From JAOAFZ01 sp964412815 (GTDB lineage: Bacteria > Patescibacteriota > Microgenomatia > UBA1406 > GWC2-37-13), in assembly GCA_964412815.1 (NCBI GenBank), contig CAYPQF010000026.1:1-64000 (forward strand): a stretch of 64,000 nucleotides of DNA. The letters run 5' to 3'. The first letter of the stretch is position 1. Each line of letters opens with the position of its first letter. The translations under genes were made by a program, and so were the position numbers. This document shows positions 32,961 through 41,376 of this stretch, in pieces. The notes under the pieces are model-generated. The model did not search any database, was not told the DNA's origin, and was given only the letters and a program-made list of their open reading frames with translations.

Positions 32961-35255
32961 ATGAAAGACGCTGAGCATACACAGAATTACACGTCTATTG
33001 ACCACTTGCATCAGACACATTCTGCTCAGCATCATCATGCACATCATATGGAACATCCGTCACGAAAACGTATTATCTTACGAGTACTCATGATACTCCT
33101 GACCGTACTCTTTATCGGTGGTATGGTAGGAGGCGGTATCTTTGCCTACTTCTTTGTCTTTAAAGATCTTCCCAGTCCGTATGCCCTGAAAGACTTTAAG
33201 ATTATTCCGATCTCAAGTCATATTTATGATCGTAACGGAAAACTGCTCTACGAAATTCACGGAGAGGAAAACCGTACCCTGGTAAAACTTGAGGATGTGC
33301 CGGAGATCGTCAAACAGGCAACGATTGCCGTAGAAGATAAAGACTTTTATTCTCATAAAGGAATTTCGCTGGTTGGTGGTGTTCTCCGTGCGGCACGTGA
33401 TACCTATCTGACTGATGAACTGCAGGGAGGATCAACGATTACCCAGCAGCTGGTAAAGTCGGCACTGCTGTCACCCGAACGTACCATTCAACGTAAATTA
33501 AAAGAGATGGTTCTCGCTGTCTGGACAGAACGTATCTTTACCAAAGACCAGATTCTGGAGATGTACTTAAATCAGATTCCTTACGGCGGCTCTGCGTATG
33601 GCATCGAAGAAGCTTCAAAAAAAATGTTTGACAAGCCTGCAAAGGAACTCACCCTGGAAGAAGCAGCCTTGCTTGCAGGACTGCCACAGGCACCTTCGTT
33701 ATATTCTCCGTATTCCAACCCGGATCTGGCAGAACGCCGGCGAAACGAAGTACTGCAGCGAATGTTTGAAGAAGGATATATCTCCGAACAGGAACGTGCC
33801 CGTGCACAACAGGCTGAGATTAAGGTCGTTCCGCTTAAAGTCGATATTCAAGCACCTCATTTCGTATTCTACGTAAAGAAAGAACTGGAAGAACAGTTTG
33901 GCACCGAAATGGTTGAAGAAGGCGGCTTGCGTGTCACTACGACACTCGATATGGATATCCAGGCTTCTGCTGAAGCAATCCTGAACGAAGAACTCTCAGA
34001 ACTGGAAGGGCTGAATGTGGGCAATGGCGCCATACTGGTGACCCGGCCGCCAACCGGAGAGATTCTCGCAATGGTTGGTTCACGCGACTACTTTGCCACT
34101 CCTTCAGGCGCATTTAACGTTACAACCGGCCTGCGTCAGCCGGGATCGTCAATCAAACCGATTAATTATGCTATTGGAATTGATCGCGGTATCGTAACAG
34201 CCAGTTCAATCTTCCTTGACAACCGGACCTGTTTTAATGCCGATGGACAGCCGGAAAAGTACTGTCCGAAAAACTATGACAATACCTTTAGAGGGCCGAT
34301 TGGATTACGCTATGCCCTTGCGAATTCTTATAACATTCCCGCAGTCAAGATGCTGGCTTACAACGGCCTGGAATCGTTTATTGCTTCGATGCCGGGATTC
34401 CTGATCTCGTCACTCAATGATCCTTCCCAGTACGGCCTTTCTCTTACCCTGGGTGGTGGTGAAGTACGTATGACCGAGATGACACAGGCATTTTCCGCAT
34501 TCGCGAATCGTGGCCGCCCCAAAAAACTGAACAGTATCTTAAAGATCGAAGATAAATCGGGACGGACACTGGCATCCTTTGTTGATCCCAACTTTGTACA
34601 GGATGTGGACAACCCGATCAAGACACCAAACTATCTTGCCATGCGTGGTAAGAGAGCTATCTCAGAAGGCACTGCCTTTATCATTTCACATATCCTTTCT
34701 GACAATCAGGCTCGGACCGCGGCTTTCGGATCCAATTCCGAACTGGTGGTAGACGGAAAAACGGTATCGGTAAAAACCGGAACCACTGATAATGTAAAAG
34801 ATAACTGGACTATTGGCTATACCCCAAACTTTCTGGTTGCGGTCTGGGTAGGAAATAATAATGGTGAAGCAATGAATCAATCACTTGTTTCCGGTGTGAC
34901 GGGCGCTGCACCTATTTGGAACCGTGTCATGAGCCGCGTACTGGAAAATCAACCTGATATCCCTCCGGTAAAACCTGATTCGGTAATTGGCACCAATGTC
35001 TGTAAAGATACGGGAGTAGCAGTTTCTGTACAACCTGGCTGCGCAACGCGATTCGAGTATCTGATTCGGGGAACAGAACGGGTAAGTACGGTTCGTTATG
35101 GGAAACAGAACGTTCCTGTCTACAAAGGAACAGATATCCAGGCACCACCGGATGATCCGAATATTGAGTATAAAGAAAAAGCAGTCTATGTAGACGTCTT
35201 TACTGATTCAAGAGGCTATCCGGTCTGTGCTGATTGTCAAAAACAACCGCAATAA
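32961..35255 (+). CDS. Class A penicillin-binding protein (PBP1A type)
   Basis: 764 residues. A His-rich cytoplasmic N-terminus (about 10-35) and one membrane helix (about 37-62) lead to a GT51 glycosyltransferase domain (VEDKDFYSHKGIS, GGSTITQQLVKSALL) and a transpeptidase domain with SSIK, SYN and KTG motifs. A Cys-containing C-terminal tail (CKDTGVAV...CADC) may form disulfides. It polymerises and cross-links lipid II. An AGGAG lies 11 nt before the ATG, and a TATAAT sits only 2 nt before it, too close to serve this start, so translation is probably from the metG message. Confidence 0.95.
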   Translation: MKDAEHTQNYTSIDHLHQTHSAQHHHAHHMEHPSRKRIILRVLMILLTVLFIGGMVGGGIFAYFFVFKDLPSPYALKDFKIIPISSHIYDRNGKLLYEIHGEENRTLVKLEDVPEIVKQATIAVEDKDFYSHKGISLVGGVLRAARDTYLTDELQGGSTITQQLVKSALLSPERTIQRKLKEMVLAVWTERIFTKDQILEMYLNQIPYGGSAYGIEEASKKMFDKPAKELTLEEAALLAGLPQAPSLYSPYSNPDLAERRRNEVLQRMFEEGYISEQERARAQQAEIKVVPLKVDIQAPHFVFYVKKELEEQFGTEMVEEGGLRVTTTLDMDIQASAEAILNEELSELEGLNVGNGAILVTRPPTGEILAMVGSRDYFATPSGAFNVTTGLRQPGSSIKPINYAIGIDRGIVTASSIFLDNRTCFNADGQPEKYCPKNYDNTFRGPIGLRYALANSYNIPAVKMLAYNGLESFIASMPGFLISSLNDPSQYGLSLTLGGGEVRMTEMTQAFSAFANRGRPKKLNSILKIEDKSGRTLASFVDPNFVQDVDNPIKTPNYLAMRGKRAISEGTAFIISHILSDNQARTAAFGSNSELVVDGKTVSVKTGTTDNVKDNWTIGYTPNFLVAVWVGNNNGEAMNQSLVSGVTGAAPIWNRVMSRVLENQPDIPPVKPDSVIGTNVCKDTGVAVSVQPGCATRFEYLIRGTERVSTVRYGKQNVPVYKGTDIQAPPDDPNIEYKEKAVYVDVFTDSRGYPVCADCQKQPQ

Positions 35256-35258
35256 CCT

Positions 35259-35705
35259 ATGATCGCACTAGTACAACGGGCAACTTCCGGCTCGGTTACC
35301 ATCTCCGGTACCGTCTTCTCCGCTATCAAGCACGGGTATGTAATACTTCTGGGGATTATGCAGGATGATACTCGTATCGATCTTGAGAAGCTCGTACAGA
35401 AAATTGTTCAGTTGCGCATCATGGAAGACGCCGATGGGAAGATGAACCTTTCTATCCGTGACACCGGAGGAGAGATACTGCTGGTCTCTCAGTTTACCCT
35501 GTGTGCTGATATCTCAAAAGGAAGACGCCCTTCGTTTATCAAAGCGATGCCGCCGGCAAATGCAAACGTGCTATATCAAGAAGCAGTAACGTTATTTAAA
35601 AAAGAAGGATTAGAAGTACAGACCGGACAGTTTGGTGCAGAAATGCAAGTAACGATACAAAATGACGGTCCTGTTACCATCCTGGTCAACTCACGGGAAC
35701 TGTAA
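35259..35705 (+). CDS. dtd: D-aminoacyl-tRNA deacylase Dtd
   Basis: 148 residues, the usual Dtd length. It hydrolyses D-aminoacyl-tRNA (and Gly-tRNA-Ala), protecting translation from D-amino acids. Diagnostic parts are VQRATSGSVTISG at the N-terminus, LVSQFTLCADISKGRRPSF and a C-terminal GPVTILVNS. It follows the PBP gene by 3 bases and ends exactly where the convergent TrpR-like gene ends. Confidence 0.95.
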   Translation: MIALVQRATSGSVTISGTVFSAIKHGYVILLGIMQDDTRIDLEKLVQKIVQLRIMEDADGKMNLSIRDTGGEILLVSQFTLCADISKGRRPSFIKAMPPANANVLYQEAVTLFKKEGLEVQTGQFGAEMQVTIQNDGPVTILVNSREL

Positions 35706-36044
35706 TTACTTCTCTGCTTGCACACCCAGTTTCTCTAGTACGTTTTGATACCCGCCACAGCCGCGGAAGAGCCATTGGGCAACGCGAGTCACTGTGGTAG
35801 TTGATGTTCCGACTTCTTCTGCTATCTCAAGATATGACATATTCCGCTCCAGAAGTAACTTCGCAATCTGAAGACGGTTTGCGAACTCTTCCAGTTCTGC
35901 CGGACTTAATAAATCACGTAAAAAGTTTGCATATTCCTGTTCTGTTTCAAGCATACCGAAGGCTTTCACCAGCTGTTTCTCTACCGCGGTGGCAGGTGTA
36001 TAGGGCTGTGGTGGAGCAGTTTCGATACTTTGTTTTCGTTTCAT
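35706..36044 (-). CDS. TrpR/YerC-like helix-turn-helix repressor
   Basis: 112 residues. The region LLSPAELEEFANRLQIAKLLLERNMSYLEIAEEVGTSTTTVTRVAQWL is the TrpR/YerC DNA-binding fold with its helix-turn-helix, and a GCGGYQ segment follows. Family members respond to tryptophan (TrpR) or have unknown ligands (YerC). No trp genes are nearby, so YerC-like is the better label. It is divergent from rarA, and its own TATAAT lies 8 nt before its start. Confidence 0.85.
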   Translation of the reverse strand: MKRKQSIETAPPQPYTPATAVEKQLVKAFGMLETEQEYANFLRDLLSPAELEEFANRLQIAKLLLERNMSYLEIAEEVGTSTTTVTRVAQWLFRGCGGYQNVLEKLGVQAEK

Positions 36045-36052
36045 GTGGCACC

Positions 36053-36058
36053 ATTATA
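36053..36058 (-). promoter_or_regulatory. TrpR-like gene -10 element, leaderless-type
   Basis: Perfect TATAAT ending 8 nt before the ATG at 36044. No clear -35. Confidence 0.45.
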
Positions 36059-36118
36059 ACAAACAACTGTCATAGGCTCCGTAAGAGAGGAGGTAAATAT
36101 ACATACTACATGCGCACG

Positions 36119-36134
36119 GTGAACATTTGTTCAC
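36119..36134. promoter_or_regulatory. Inverted repeat resembling a Gram-positive SOS (LexA) box
   Basis: GTGAACATTTGTTCAC has two perfect 7-base arms around TT and contains the GAAC-N4-GTTC core of the Bacillus-type LexA site. It overlaps the rarA -35 (36130-36135), where a bound protein would block RNA polymerase. The flanks differ from the full consensus. Confidence 0.5.
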
Positions 36135-36158
36135 AAAATTAATAATCTGTGCTACAAT
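36130..36158 (+). promoter_or_regulatory. rarA promoter
   Basis: -35 TTCACA (36130-36135), 17-base spacer, -10 TACAAT preceded by TGC (36153-36158), ending 6 nt before the ATG at 36165. Confidence 0.65.
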
Positions 36159-36164
36159 CTATGT

Positions 36165-37367
36165 ATGGCAATACCTCTGGCAGAACAACTCCGTCCGACA
36201 TCACTGGATACGTATATCGGTCAGTCACATCTTCTTGGGCCGGGGAAACCGGTGCGCAGCATGATTGAAAACGGGATGATCTCCTCACTGATTCTCTGGG
36301 GACCGCCAGGTTGTGGCAAGACAACACTCGCTAAACTCATTGCCAAGTCTGTCAAAGCTGACTTTATTCAGATGTCAGCCATAACAAACACTATCTCGGA
36401 TATTCGAAAAGTTACCAACGAAGCCAGTGAACAAAAGACTCTGTTTCAAAAAGAAACCATTTTGTTTATTGACGAGATCCACCGCTTTAACAGAAGTCAG
36501 CAGGATGCCCTCCTGCCGGCCGTAGAAAAAGGAACCGTCACTCTGATCGGTGCAACGACAGAAAACCCTGGTTTCGAGGTAAATGCGCCATTAATTTCCC
36601 GTGCCCATGTCTATGTTCTCCAGCCGCTTACCGAAGAAGAGATGCTGCAGATTGTAAAACGGGCAACAGAATCATTTCCGGATCATACATGGGATAAAAA
36701 AGCCCTCTCACATATCGTCACACACGCAAACGGTGACGCGAGAACAGCGATCAATGCTGTTGAGCTGGCTGCCTCTATCACCAGAAAAGTTACGCTGGCT
36801 ACTGCGGAAGAAGCATTACAACAAAAAGCAATCTTTTACGATAAAAAGGGAGATAATCATTACGATACCATCTCTGCCTTTATCAAGAGTATGCGCGGGA
36901 ATCAACCTGACGCGGCATTGCACTATCTGGCCCGCATGATTAAAGCGGGAGAAGATCCAGTCTTTATTGCGCGCCGGATGGTAATTTTTGCATCGGAAGA
37001 TATCGGGAATGCGCAACCAACGGCATTGGTAGTGGCTACCTCGTGTATGCAGGCAGTCCATATGATCGGTATGCCGGAAGCACAACTGGTACTGGCTCAA
37101 ACTGCTACGTATCTGGCGACTGCCAAAAAATCAATTGCCTCAACGGTAGGAATTGGAGAAGCGCTTCGTGATATTGATGAACACTCACTGCAGCCCATTC
37201 CCCTCCATTTAAGAAATGCATCAAATAAGGTAATGAAGAACGCCGGGTATGGCAAAGGACATGTGCGGTATCCGTGGCTGGAAGAAAAAACTTCCGGGAC
37301 AAAAACAGACCAGGAGTATTTACCAAAGAATCTGGTCGGTAAAACGTATTATCGGAAAGACTGGTAA
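36165..37367 (+). CDS. rarA: Replication-associated recombination protein RarA (MgsA)
   Basis: 400 residues. RarA is a clamp-loader-like AAA+ ATPase that acts at stalled replication forks. LAEQLRPTSLDTYIGQSHL, Walker A GPPGCGKTT, Walker B LFIDEIHRFNRSQQDALLP and sensor 1 IGATTENPGFEVN are classic. The C-terminal tetramerisation region SEDIGNAQP...YLATAKKSIAS is intact. A possible SOS operator overlaps its promoter. Confidence 0.95.
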   Translation: MAIPLAEQLRPTSLDTYIGQSHLLGPGKPVRSMIENGMISSLILWGPPGCGKTTLAKLIAKSVKADFIQMSAITNTISDIRKVTNEASEQKTLFQKETILFIDEIHRFNRSQQDALLPAVEKGTVTLIGATTENPGFEVNAPLISRAHVYVLQPLTEEEMLQIVKRATESFPDHTWDKKALSHIVTHANGDARTAINAVELAASITRKVTLATAEEALQQKAIFYDKKGDNHYDTISAFIKSMRGNQPDAALHYLARMIKAGEDPVFIARRMVIFASEDIGNAQPTALVVATSCMQAVHMIGMPEAQLVLAQTATYLATAKKSIASTVGIGEALRDIDEHSLQPIPLHLRNASNKVMKNAGYGKGHVRYPWLEEKTSGTKTDQEYLPKNLVGKTYYRKDW

Positions 37368-37370
37368 CAG

Positions 37371-37754
37371 TTATTCAACGGTTATGGTTCTCCCCTGTTC
37401 ACTCTGAGAGATTCCAAACACAATGTACGTAGCATCGGTTGAACCGGTATTTACCATCGAGTGTACTTCGTCGATATCAACAGCGAATGCATCTCCGGGA
37501 TGAAGAGGGAACGTCTGACCCTGTACGGTCATCTCAACCTCACCTGAGATCATCACAAAGATCTCCTGCAATGTCTCATGATAATGTTTTGCGAACGATT
37601 TTCCGACCGGGAGATGCGCCCAGTTTAACATCTGAACATGCCCTTCAATAAAATCACTGCGACCCAGTAACACCTTCTTGAGTACCCCGGGGTTCTTGGG
37701 GTCTTCATGAGAAGCAGGAATAAATGCTAGATCAGCAGCACGACTCAATTTCAT
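37371..37754 (-). CDS. Single-domain cupin protein
   Basis: 127 residues. One cupin barrel with metal-ligand-like motif 1 (HYHETLQEIFVMISGE) and motif 2 (HPGDAFAVDIDEVHSMVNTG) is visible. Small cupins of this type include sugar isomerases and sensor proteins; the function is not predictable. It ends 3 bases from the convergent rarA stop and lies 59 bases downstream of a glycosyltransferase gene. A TAATAA ends 8 nt before its ATG. Confidence 0.75.
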   Translation of the reverse strand: MKLSRAADLAFIPASHEDPKNPGVLKKVLLGRSDFIEGHVQMLNWAHLPVGKSFAKHYHETLQEIFVMISGEVEMTVQGQTFPLHPGDAFAVDIDEVHSMVNTGSTDATYIVFGISQSEQGRTITVE

Positions 37755-37813
37755 AAAAAGGGTTATTAATTTCTAAGTGACATTCGTTCAGCATTTGGGT
37801 AGAACGCGGCAAC

Positions 37814-39364
37814 TTATGGTTGCACGGGCATCTCCATGAGATCAGCCTCACCCGTTGCCTCTTCCTGCATAGGCGCACACTGCTTGAGATCGAGAACTGC
37901 CCAGCGGCCTTCACTCTGCCCAACTACCGGACACCGGTCAAGCCAAAGCTGTTCGTCCTGATCAAAGTTCACAATAGCCAGATGCGTAGCTCCTTCTTTT
38001 TCGATAAAGGTCTGAATTTGACCGCCTCCAATAGTCCAGCCGTACCGGTTTGTCTGATACAGGAACGCCGGATCTGACATATACGGGGCAATAACCCGGG
38101 CATCTGCCGGCAGGTTCTGGTCAATAAAGCGACCGGCTTCGACAATTTCTGGACGATTGATATTAAAGAAGGCTCGCACCTCATACCAGCCAAAGGCCAG
38201 CATAAGTAAAACGAGCGCACCCGCAATTCCGGTGTTTACCAGACGGGTAAATTCCCCTTTACCGAACTCGAGCAGGAATACAACACCTTGCGCCATCAGG
38301 ATACATCCAATTGGAACCAGCGGCATCTGGTAATAATCATGAGTAACATTTCCTTTTGCAATAACCACAAAGAACAGTAACACCGATCCCAGCCAGATAT
38401 AATAAAACAGACCTTCTTTTTTGGTATATCCTTTCATTAAACCCAGCCAGAACAGTACAAACCCTCCCGTGGCAAACATTAACCGGTTCATCCGGTCAAA
38501 GATTAGCCACCGGAAATAGGCACCGGTAAACCGGATATTTCCCTGATTAAAGAGCCAGGCAGTACCAAACATTCCTTCCGGATATTGATGAATATGCCAT
38601 CTCCACAAGGCAAACGGAATCAATGCAAGTGCTCCATAGACATAGAGTGATGGTTGCTTTATCAACTTCCAGCCATATCCTCTCCACAACAGATACAGGA
38701 TTGGCAATCCCAAAACCAGCCCGTAGGGTTTGGTCAGAATCATACCTGCGGTCGTGAGACCGGCCAGTACAGCCCAGAGCATTGTTTTCCGCTCTGCCCA
38801 CTGAGCTACCAGATACAACGTTATCACGCTAAAAAAGATATGTAGCGGATCAGGCATAATCACCCGTCCATAATAGATGTTATACGGCATGAGTGCAAAA
38901 AACACAGCGGCCAGCAGGGCAACCATGTTGGAAGAAAACTTACGGGTCAGCAGATACAAAAAGACCGTCGTCAAACTGGCAAAAAAGATGCTTACCAGAC
39001 GGGCATAGACCTCGTTTACCCCAAAGAGTGAATAAAAGATATACACAATCGAGTTATAGATGGGAAACTCGGCAAAAAAGTAGCGGTTCGGGTTTGGCAG
39101 GTTTCCTTCGTTCAGACTGTTAAGAGAATCAAACTTCGGGAAGAGTGGCGTATAGCCTTCCTTTACAAAGTTCCGGGTGACTGCCGCGGTATCTGCCTGA
39201 CGCCAGGAATGCCAATCTGCAACTGGATTATCTATTTTATATAACCGGGGAACAAAGGTCAGTGCAAACAAAATAATAAGTACTCCGGCGACAATCCACT
39301 TGTGTTCAAGCAGACTGTTCCCTTTTTTAAGTACCGTATCAAGCACGCGTGAGAACATGGGCAT
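37814..39364 (-). CDS. GT39-type membrane glycosyltransferase
   Basis: 516 residues with an N-terminal membrane helix near 25-45 and about ten more. The early DNPVADWHSWRQADTAAV segment and the NIYYGRVIMPDPLHIF loop are typical of polyprenol-phosphate-sugar-dependent transferases (PMT/ArnT-like). The last 100 residues form a soluble domain. It probably glycosylates a lipid or protein on the outer membrane face. A paralogue is encoded at 42905-44335. Start could be the third codon (39358). Confidence 0.82.
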   Translation of the reverse strand: MPMFSRVLDTVLKKGNSLLEHKWIVAGVLIILFALTFVPRLYKIDNPVADWHSWRQADTAAVTRNFVKEGYTPLFPKFDSLNSLNEGNLPNPNRYFFAEFPIYNSIVYIFYSLFGVNEVYARLVSIFFASLTTVFLYLLTRKFSSNMVALLAAVFFALMPYNIYYGRVIMPDPLHIFFSVITLYLVAQWAERKTMLWAVLAGLTTAGMILTKPYGLVLGLPILYLLWRGYGWKLIKQPSLYVYGALALIPFALWRWHIHQYPEGMFGTAWLFNQGNIRFTGAYFRWLIFDRMNRLMFATGGFVLFWLGLMKGYTKKEGLFYYIWLGSVLLFFVVIAKGNVTHDYYQMPLVPIGCILMAQGVVFLLEFGKGEFTRLVNTGIAGALVLLMLAFGWYEVRAFFNINRPEIVEAGRFIDQNLPADARVIAPYMSDPAFLYQTNRYGWTIGGGQIQTFIEKEGATHLAIVNFDQDEQLWLDRCPVVGQSEGRWAVLDLKQCAPMQEEATGEADLMEMPVQP

Positions 39365-39381
39365 AGGGTTGCAAATTAATA

Positions 39382-39933
39382 TTACGCTTTTTCAGGAACC
39401 CAGAAATCATCTCCGGCTGCGTTCCATGGCAGACGGCGTTCATCAGGGTCCTGAGCATTAAACTGCTGGTTGACGTAGTAAAAAATTACACCCGGTTCCT
39501 GTGCCAGATTGGCGACACCATGGGCAACACCCCGGGGAATATAGATTAACCGATTAGTTCCGGCGCCCAGTGGCAACTTCATCTTCACTCCAGAAGTTGG
39601 TGAGTTTTCGCGGACGTCCCAGAGGCCAAGCATCATGTGATCTTCCGGAGCCACGTACCAGATATCTTCTTGGTTGTAATGCAGATGCCATGCCTTGATA
39701 GCTCCGGGTAACAGCTTGGATCTGTTCACCTGTCGCAGCACAAACCCGGGAAAATCTGCCAGTGAGCCGTCTTCTCCCAGACGCAGAATCTCGGAAAATG
39801 TTCCGTCTTCCGCTGCAAACTGTCTGATATCAACAACCTTTACACCATCAATCATCTGGCGGCCGGTGTATTCCTGTGTCATAACTGATGAACGGAGGTC
39901 GTTTCGAATCTCGTCAGGAGAAAGTGGTTTCAT
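39382..39933 (-). CDS. RmlC-like dTDP-sugar epimerase family protein
   Basis: 183 residues of the RmlC cupin family. AIKAWHLHYNQEDIWYV carries the catalytic-type histidine, and IYIPRGVAHGVAN and FYYVNQQFNAQDPDERRLPW match the C-terminal half of dTDP-4-dehydrorhamnose 3,5-epimerases. Residue changes and the lack of other rml genes here leave the substrate open. It sits between the riboflavin kinase and the GT39 gene, so a sugar-nucleotide role for the polysaccharide cluster is reasonable. Confidence 0.75.
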   Translation of the reverse strand: MKPLSPDEIRNDLRSSVMTQEYTGRQMIDGVKVVDIRQFAAEDGTFSEILRLGEDGSLADFPGFVLRQVNRSKLLPGAIKAWHLHYNQEDIWYVAPEDHMMLGLWDVRENSPTSGVKMKLPLGAGTNRLIYIPRGVAHGVANLAQEPGVIFYYVNQQFNAQDPDERRLPWNAAGDDFWVPEKA

Positions 39934-39964
39934 AAAAAATGAAAAATGAATGATAATCTATACC

Positions 39965-40345
39965 TTATTGTACGATATCCAGGGAAAAAAACACACGGGC
40001 ATCCTGTTCGTCCCACTGCATCTGTTTAATCAGGTCATCGACTGAATCAAACCTGCGGTTTTCACGAATAAAGGTTATCAGTTCGACAGTAATCTGCTGA
40101 TCGTAGATATCGCGATCAAAGTCAAGAATAAAGACCTCAAGCCGGCGGTTAAAATCATTAAAGGTATCTGCGGTTCCAATAAAGGCAAGCGAAGGAAATT
40201 CTTCTTCTCCAATGGTGGTGTAGGCAATGTACACACCATCCGGCAGTGTGCCGTCATAATTCAAATTAGCGGTAGGATATCCAAGAGTGCGCCCGCGACC
40301 ATTGTGGCGCTGCACAACTCCGGTAATAGAAACTGGAAGCTGCAT
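39965..40345 (-). CDS. Stand-alone riboflavin kinase
   Basis: 126 residues equal to the C-terminal flavokinase half of RibF; the FMN adenylyltransferase half is absent. GVVQRHNGRGRTLGYPTANLN is the ATP/flavin-binding signature and ITVELITFIRENRRFDSVDDLIKQM ends the domain. It would make FMN from riboflavin; FAD formation needs another enzyme. The ATG lies 3 nt after the mature 3' end of tRNA-Met, so the two are almost surely one transcript. Confidence 0.9.
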   Translation of the reverse strand: MQLPVSITGVVQRHNGRGRTLGYPTANLNYDGTLPDGVYIAYTTIGEEEFPSLAFIGTADTFNDFNRRLEVFILDFDRDIYDQQITVELITFIRENRRFDSVDDLIKQMQWDEQDARVFFSLDIVQ

Positions 40346-40348
40346 GGG

Positions 40349-40420
40349 TGCCTACGACAGGACTCGAACCTGTGACCGATCGCTTATGAAACGATTGCTC
40401 TACCGCTGAGCTACGTAGGC
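40349..40420 (-). tRNA. tRNA-Met (anticodon CAT)
   Basis: A 72-nt cloverleaf: acceptor GCCTACG/CGTAGGC (7 pairs), D arm GCTC/GAGC, anticodon stem ATCGT/GCGAT with loop TTCATAA, T arm ACAGG/CCTGT with loop TTCGAGT, discriminator A. CCA is not encoded (CCC follows). The G1-C72 pair and lack of three G-C pairs in the anticodon stem argue against initiator tRNA, leaving elongator Met or lysidine-modified Ile. Confidence 0.95.
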
Positions 40421-40466
40421 AGAAGGAACGTACGAGAATTTCTTCTGTCGATTACGAACAATAGAT

Positions 40467-40472
40467 TATAAT
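40467..40472 (+). promoter_or_regulatory. GT2 gene -10 element, leaderless-type
   Basis: Perfect TATAAT ending 7 nt before the ATG at 40480; weak -35. It starts the surface polysaccharide operon, divergent from the tRNA. Confidence 0.5.
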
Positions 40473-40479
40473 ATAAAGC

Positions 40480-41376
40480 ATGCCTGGTATCAAGCAAAAA
40501 CAGCTTTCTATTATCATTATTTCATATAATACAAAGCAGATCACCATCGACTGTCTGAGCTCTATCTTTGAGTCGCTTCAGGGATCAAACCTCGATGTTG
40601 AAGTTATGGTGATTGATAATAACTCCAGTGACGGGAGCGTAGAAGTGCTTCAGCGAATGCAGAAGAATCACCGGGAACTGAGAGTAATTGTAAACAAAGA
40701 AAATACCGGATTTGGTAAGGCTAATAATCAAGGTGTAGAGCTGGCTCAGGCTGAAATGATCCTGCTCCTCAATTCAGACACAATAGTATTACATAATGCG
40801 ATAGAAAAACTGTACTCCTTTTATCAGGTAAACAATTATGCATTTGTTGGAGGCAAGCTACTCAATCAGGACTTATCTCTGCAGGCTTCAGCAGGACGGT
40901 TTTTCTCTCTGCCGGTCGTTTTCGCTTTCCTGTTTCTCAAAGGAGACGCACTGGGACTTACCCGCTCTTCCCCCTCCCATACGACAGTCACGGACTGGGT
41001 ATCCGGAGCCTGCATCATGACCACCAAAAAAATCTACCAGCAGCTCCATGGATTTGATGAAGGTATTTTTATGTATATGGAAGAAGTTGACCTGTTATAC
41101 CGGGGAAAAAAGGCAGGGCATACGACCGGTTTTTATCCGGAAGCACAGTTTATACATCTGGGATCTGCCTCAAGCAATAAGACCTATCCTATCCTCCAGG
41201 TATATCGTGGCCTCACCTATTTTTATAAAAAGCATCACTCGTCGACGGCACGATTCTGCTTAAAAACTATGCTACAATTAAAAGCATTAGTTTCGTTAGC
41301 CATTGGTATTCTTACCGGCAACAATTACCTTAAAACAACCTATGCAGAAGCTTACCGGATTGCTCAAATGGATTGA
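40480..41376 (+). CDS. Family 2 glycosyltransferase (rhamnosyltransferase-like)
   Basis: 298 residues. A GT-A fold with VIDNNSSDGSVEVL, an NKENTGFGKANNQG segment, the DXD-like LLNSDT, and DWVSGACIMTTKKIYQQLHGFDEGIFMYMEEVDLLYR is the WcaE/rhamnosyltransferase type. It likely transfers a sugar from a nucleotide donor to a lipid-linked glycan in the cytoplasm. First gene of the operon; its end overlaps the next gene by 35 bases. Confidence 0.88.
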   Translation: MPGIKQKQLSIIIISYNTKQITIDCLSSIFESLQGSNLDVEVMVIDNNSSDGSVEVLQRMQKNHRELRVIVNKENTGFGKANNQGVELAQAEMILLLNSDTIVLHNAIEKLYSFYQVNNYAFVGGKLLNQDLSLQASAGRFFSLPVVFAFLFLKGDALGLTRSSPSHTTVTDWVSGACIMTTKKIYQQLHGFDEGIFMYMEEVDLLYRGKKAGHTTGFYPEAQFIHLGSASSNKTYPILQVYRGLTYFYKKHHSSTARFCLKTMLQLKALVSLAIGILTGNNYLKTTYAEAYRIAQMD

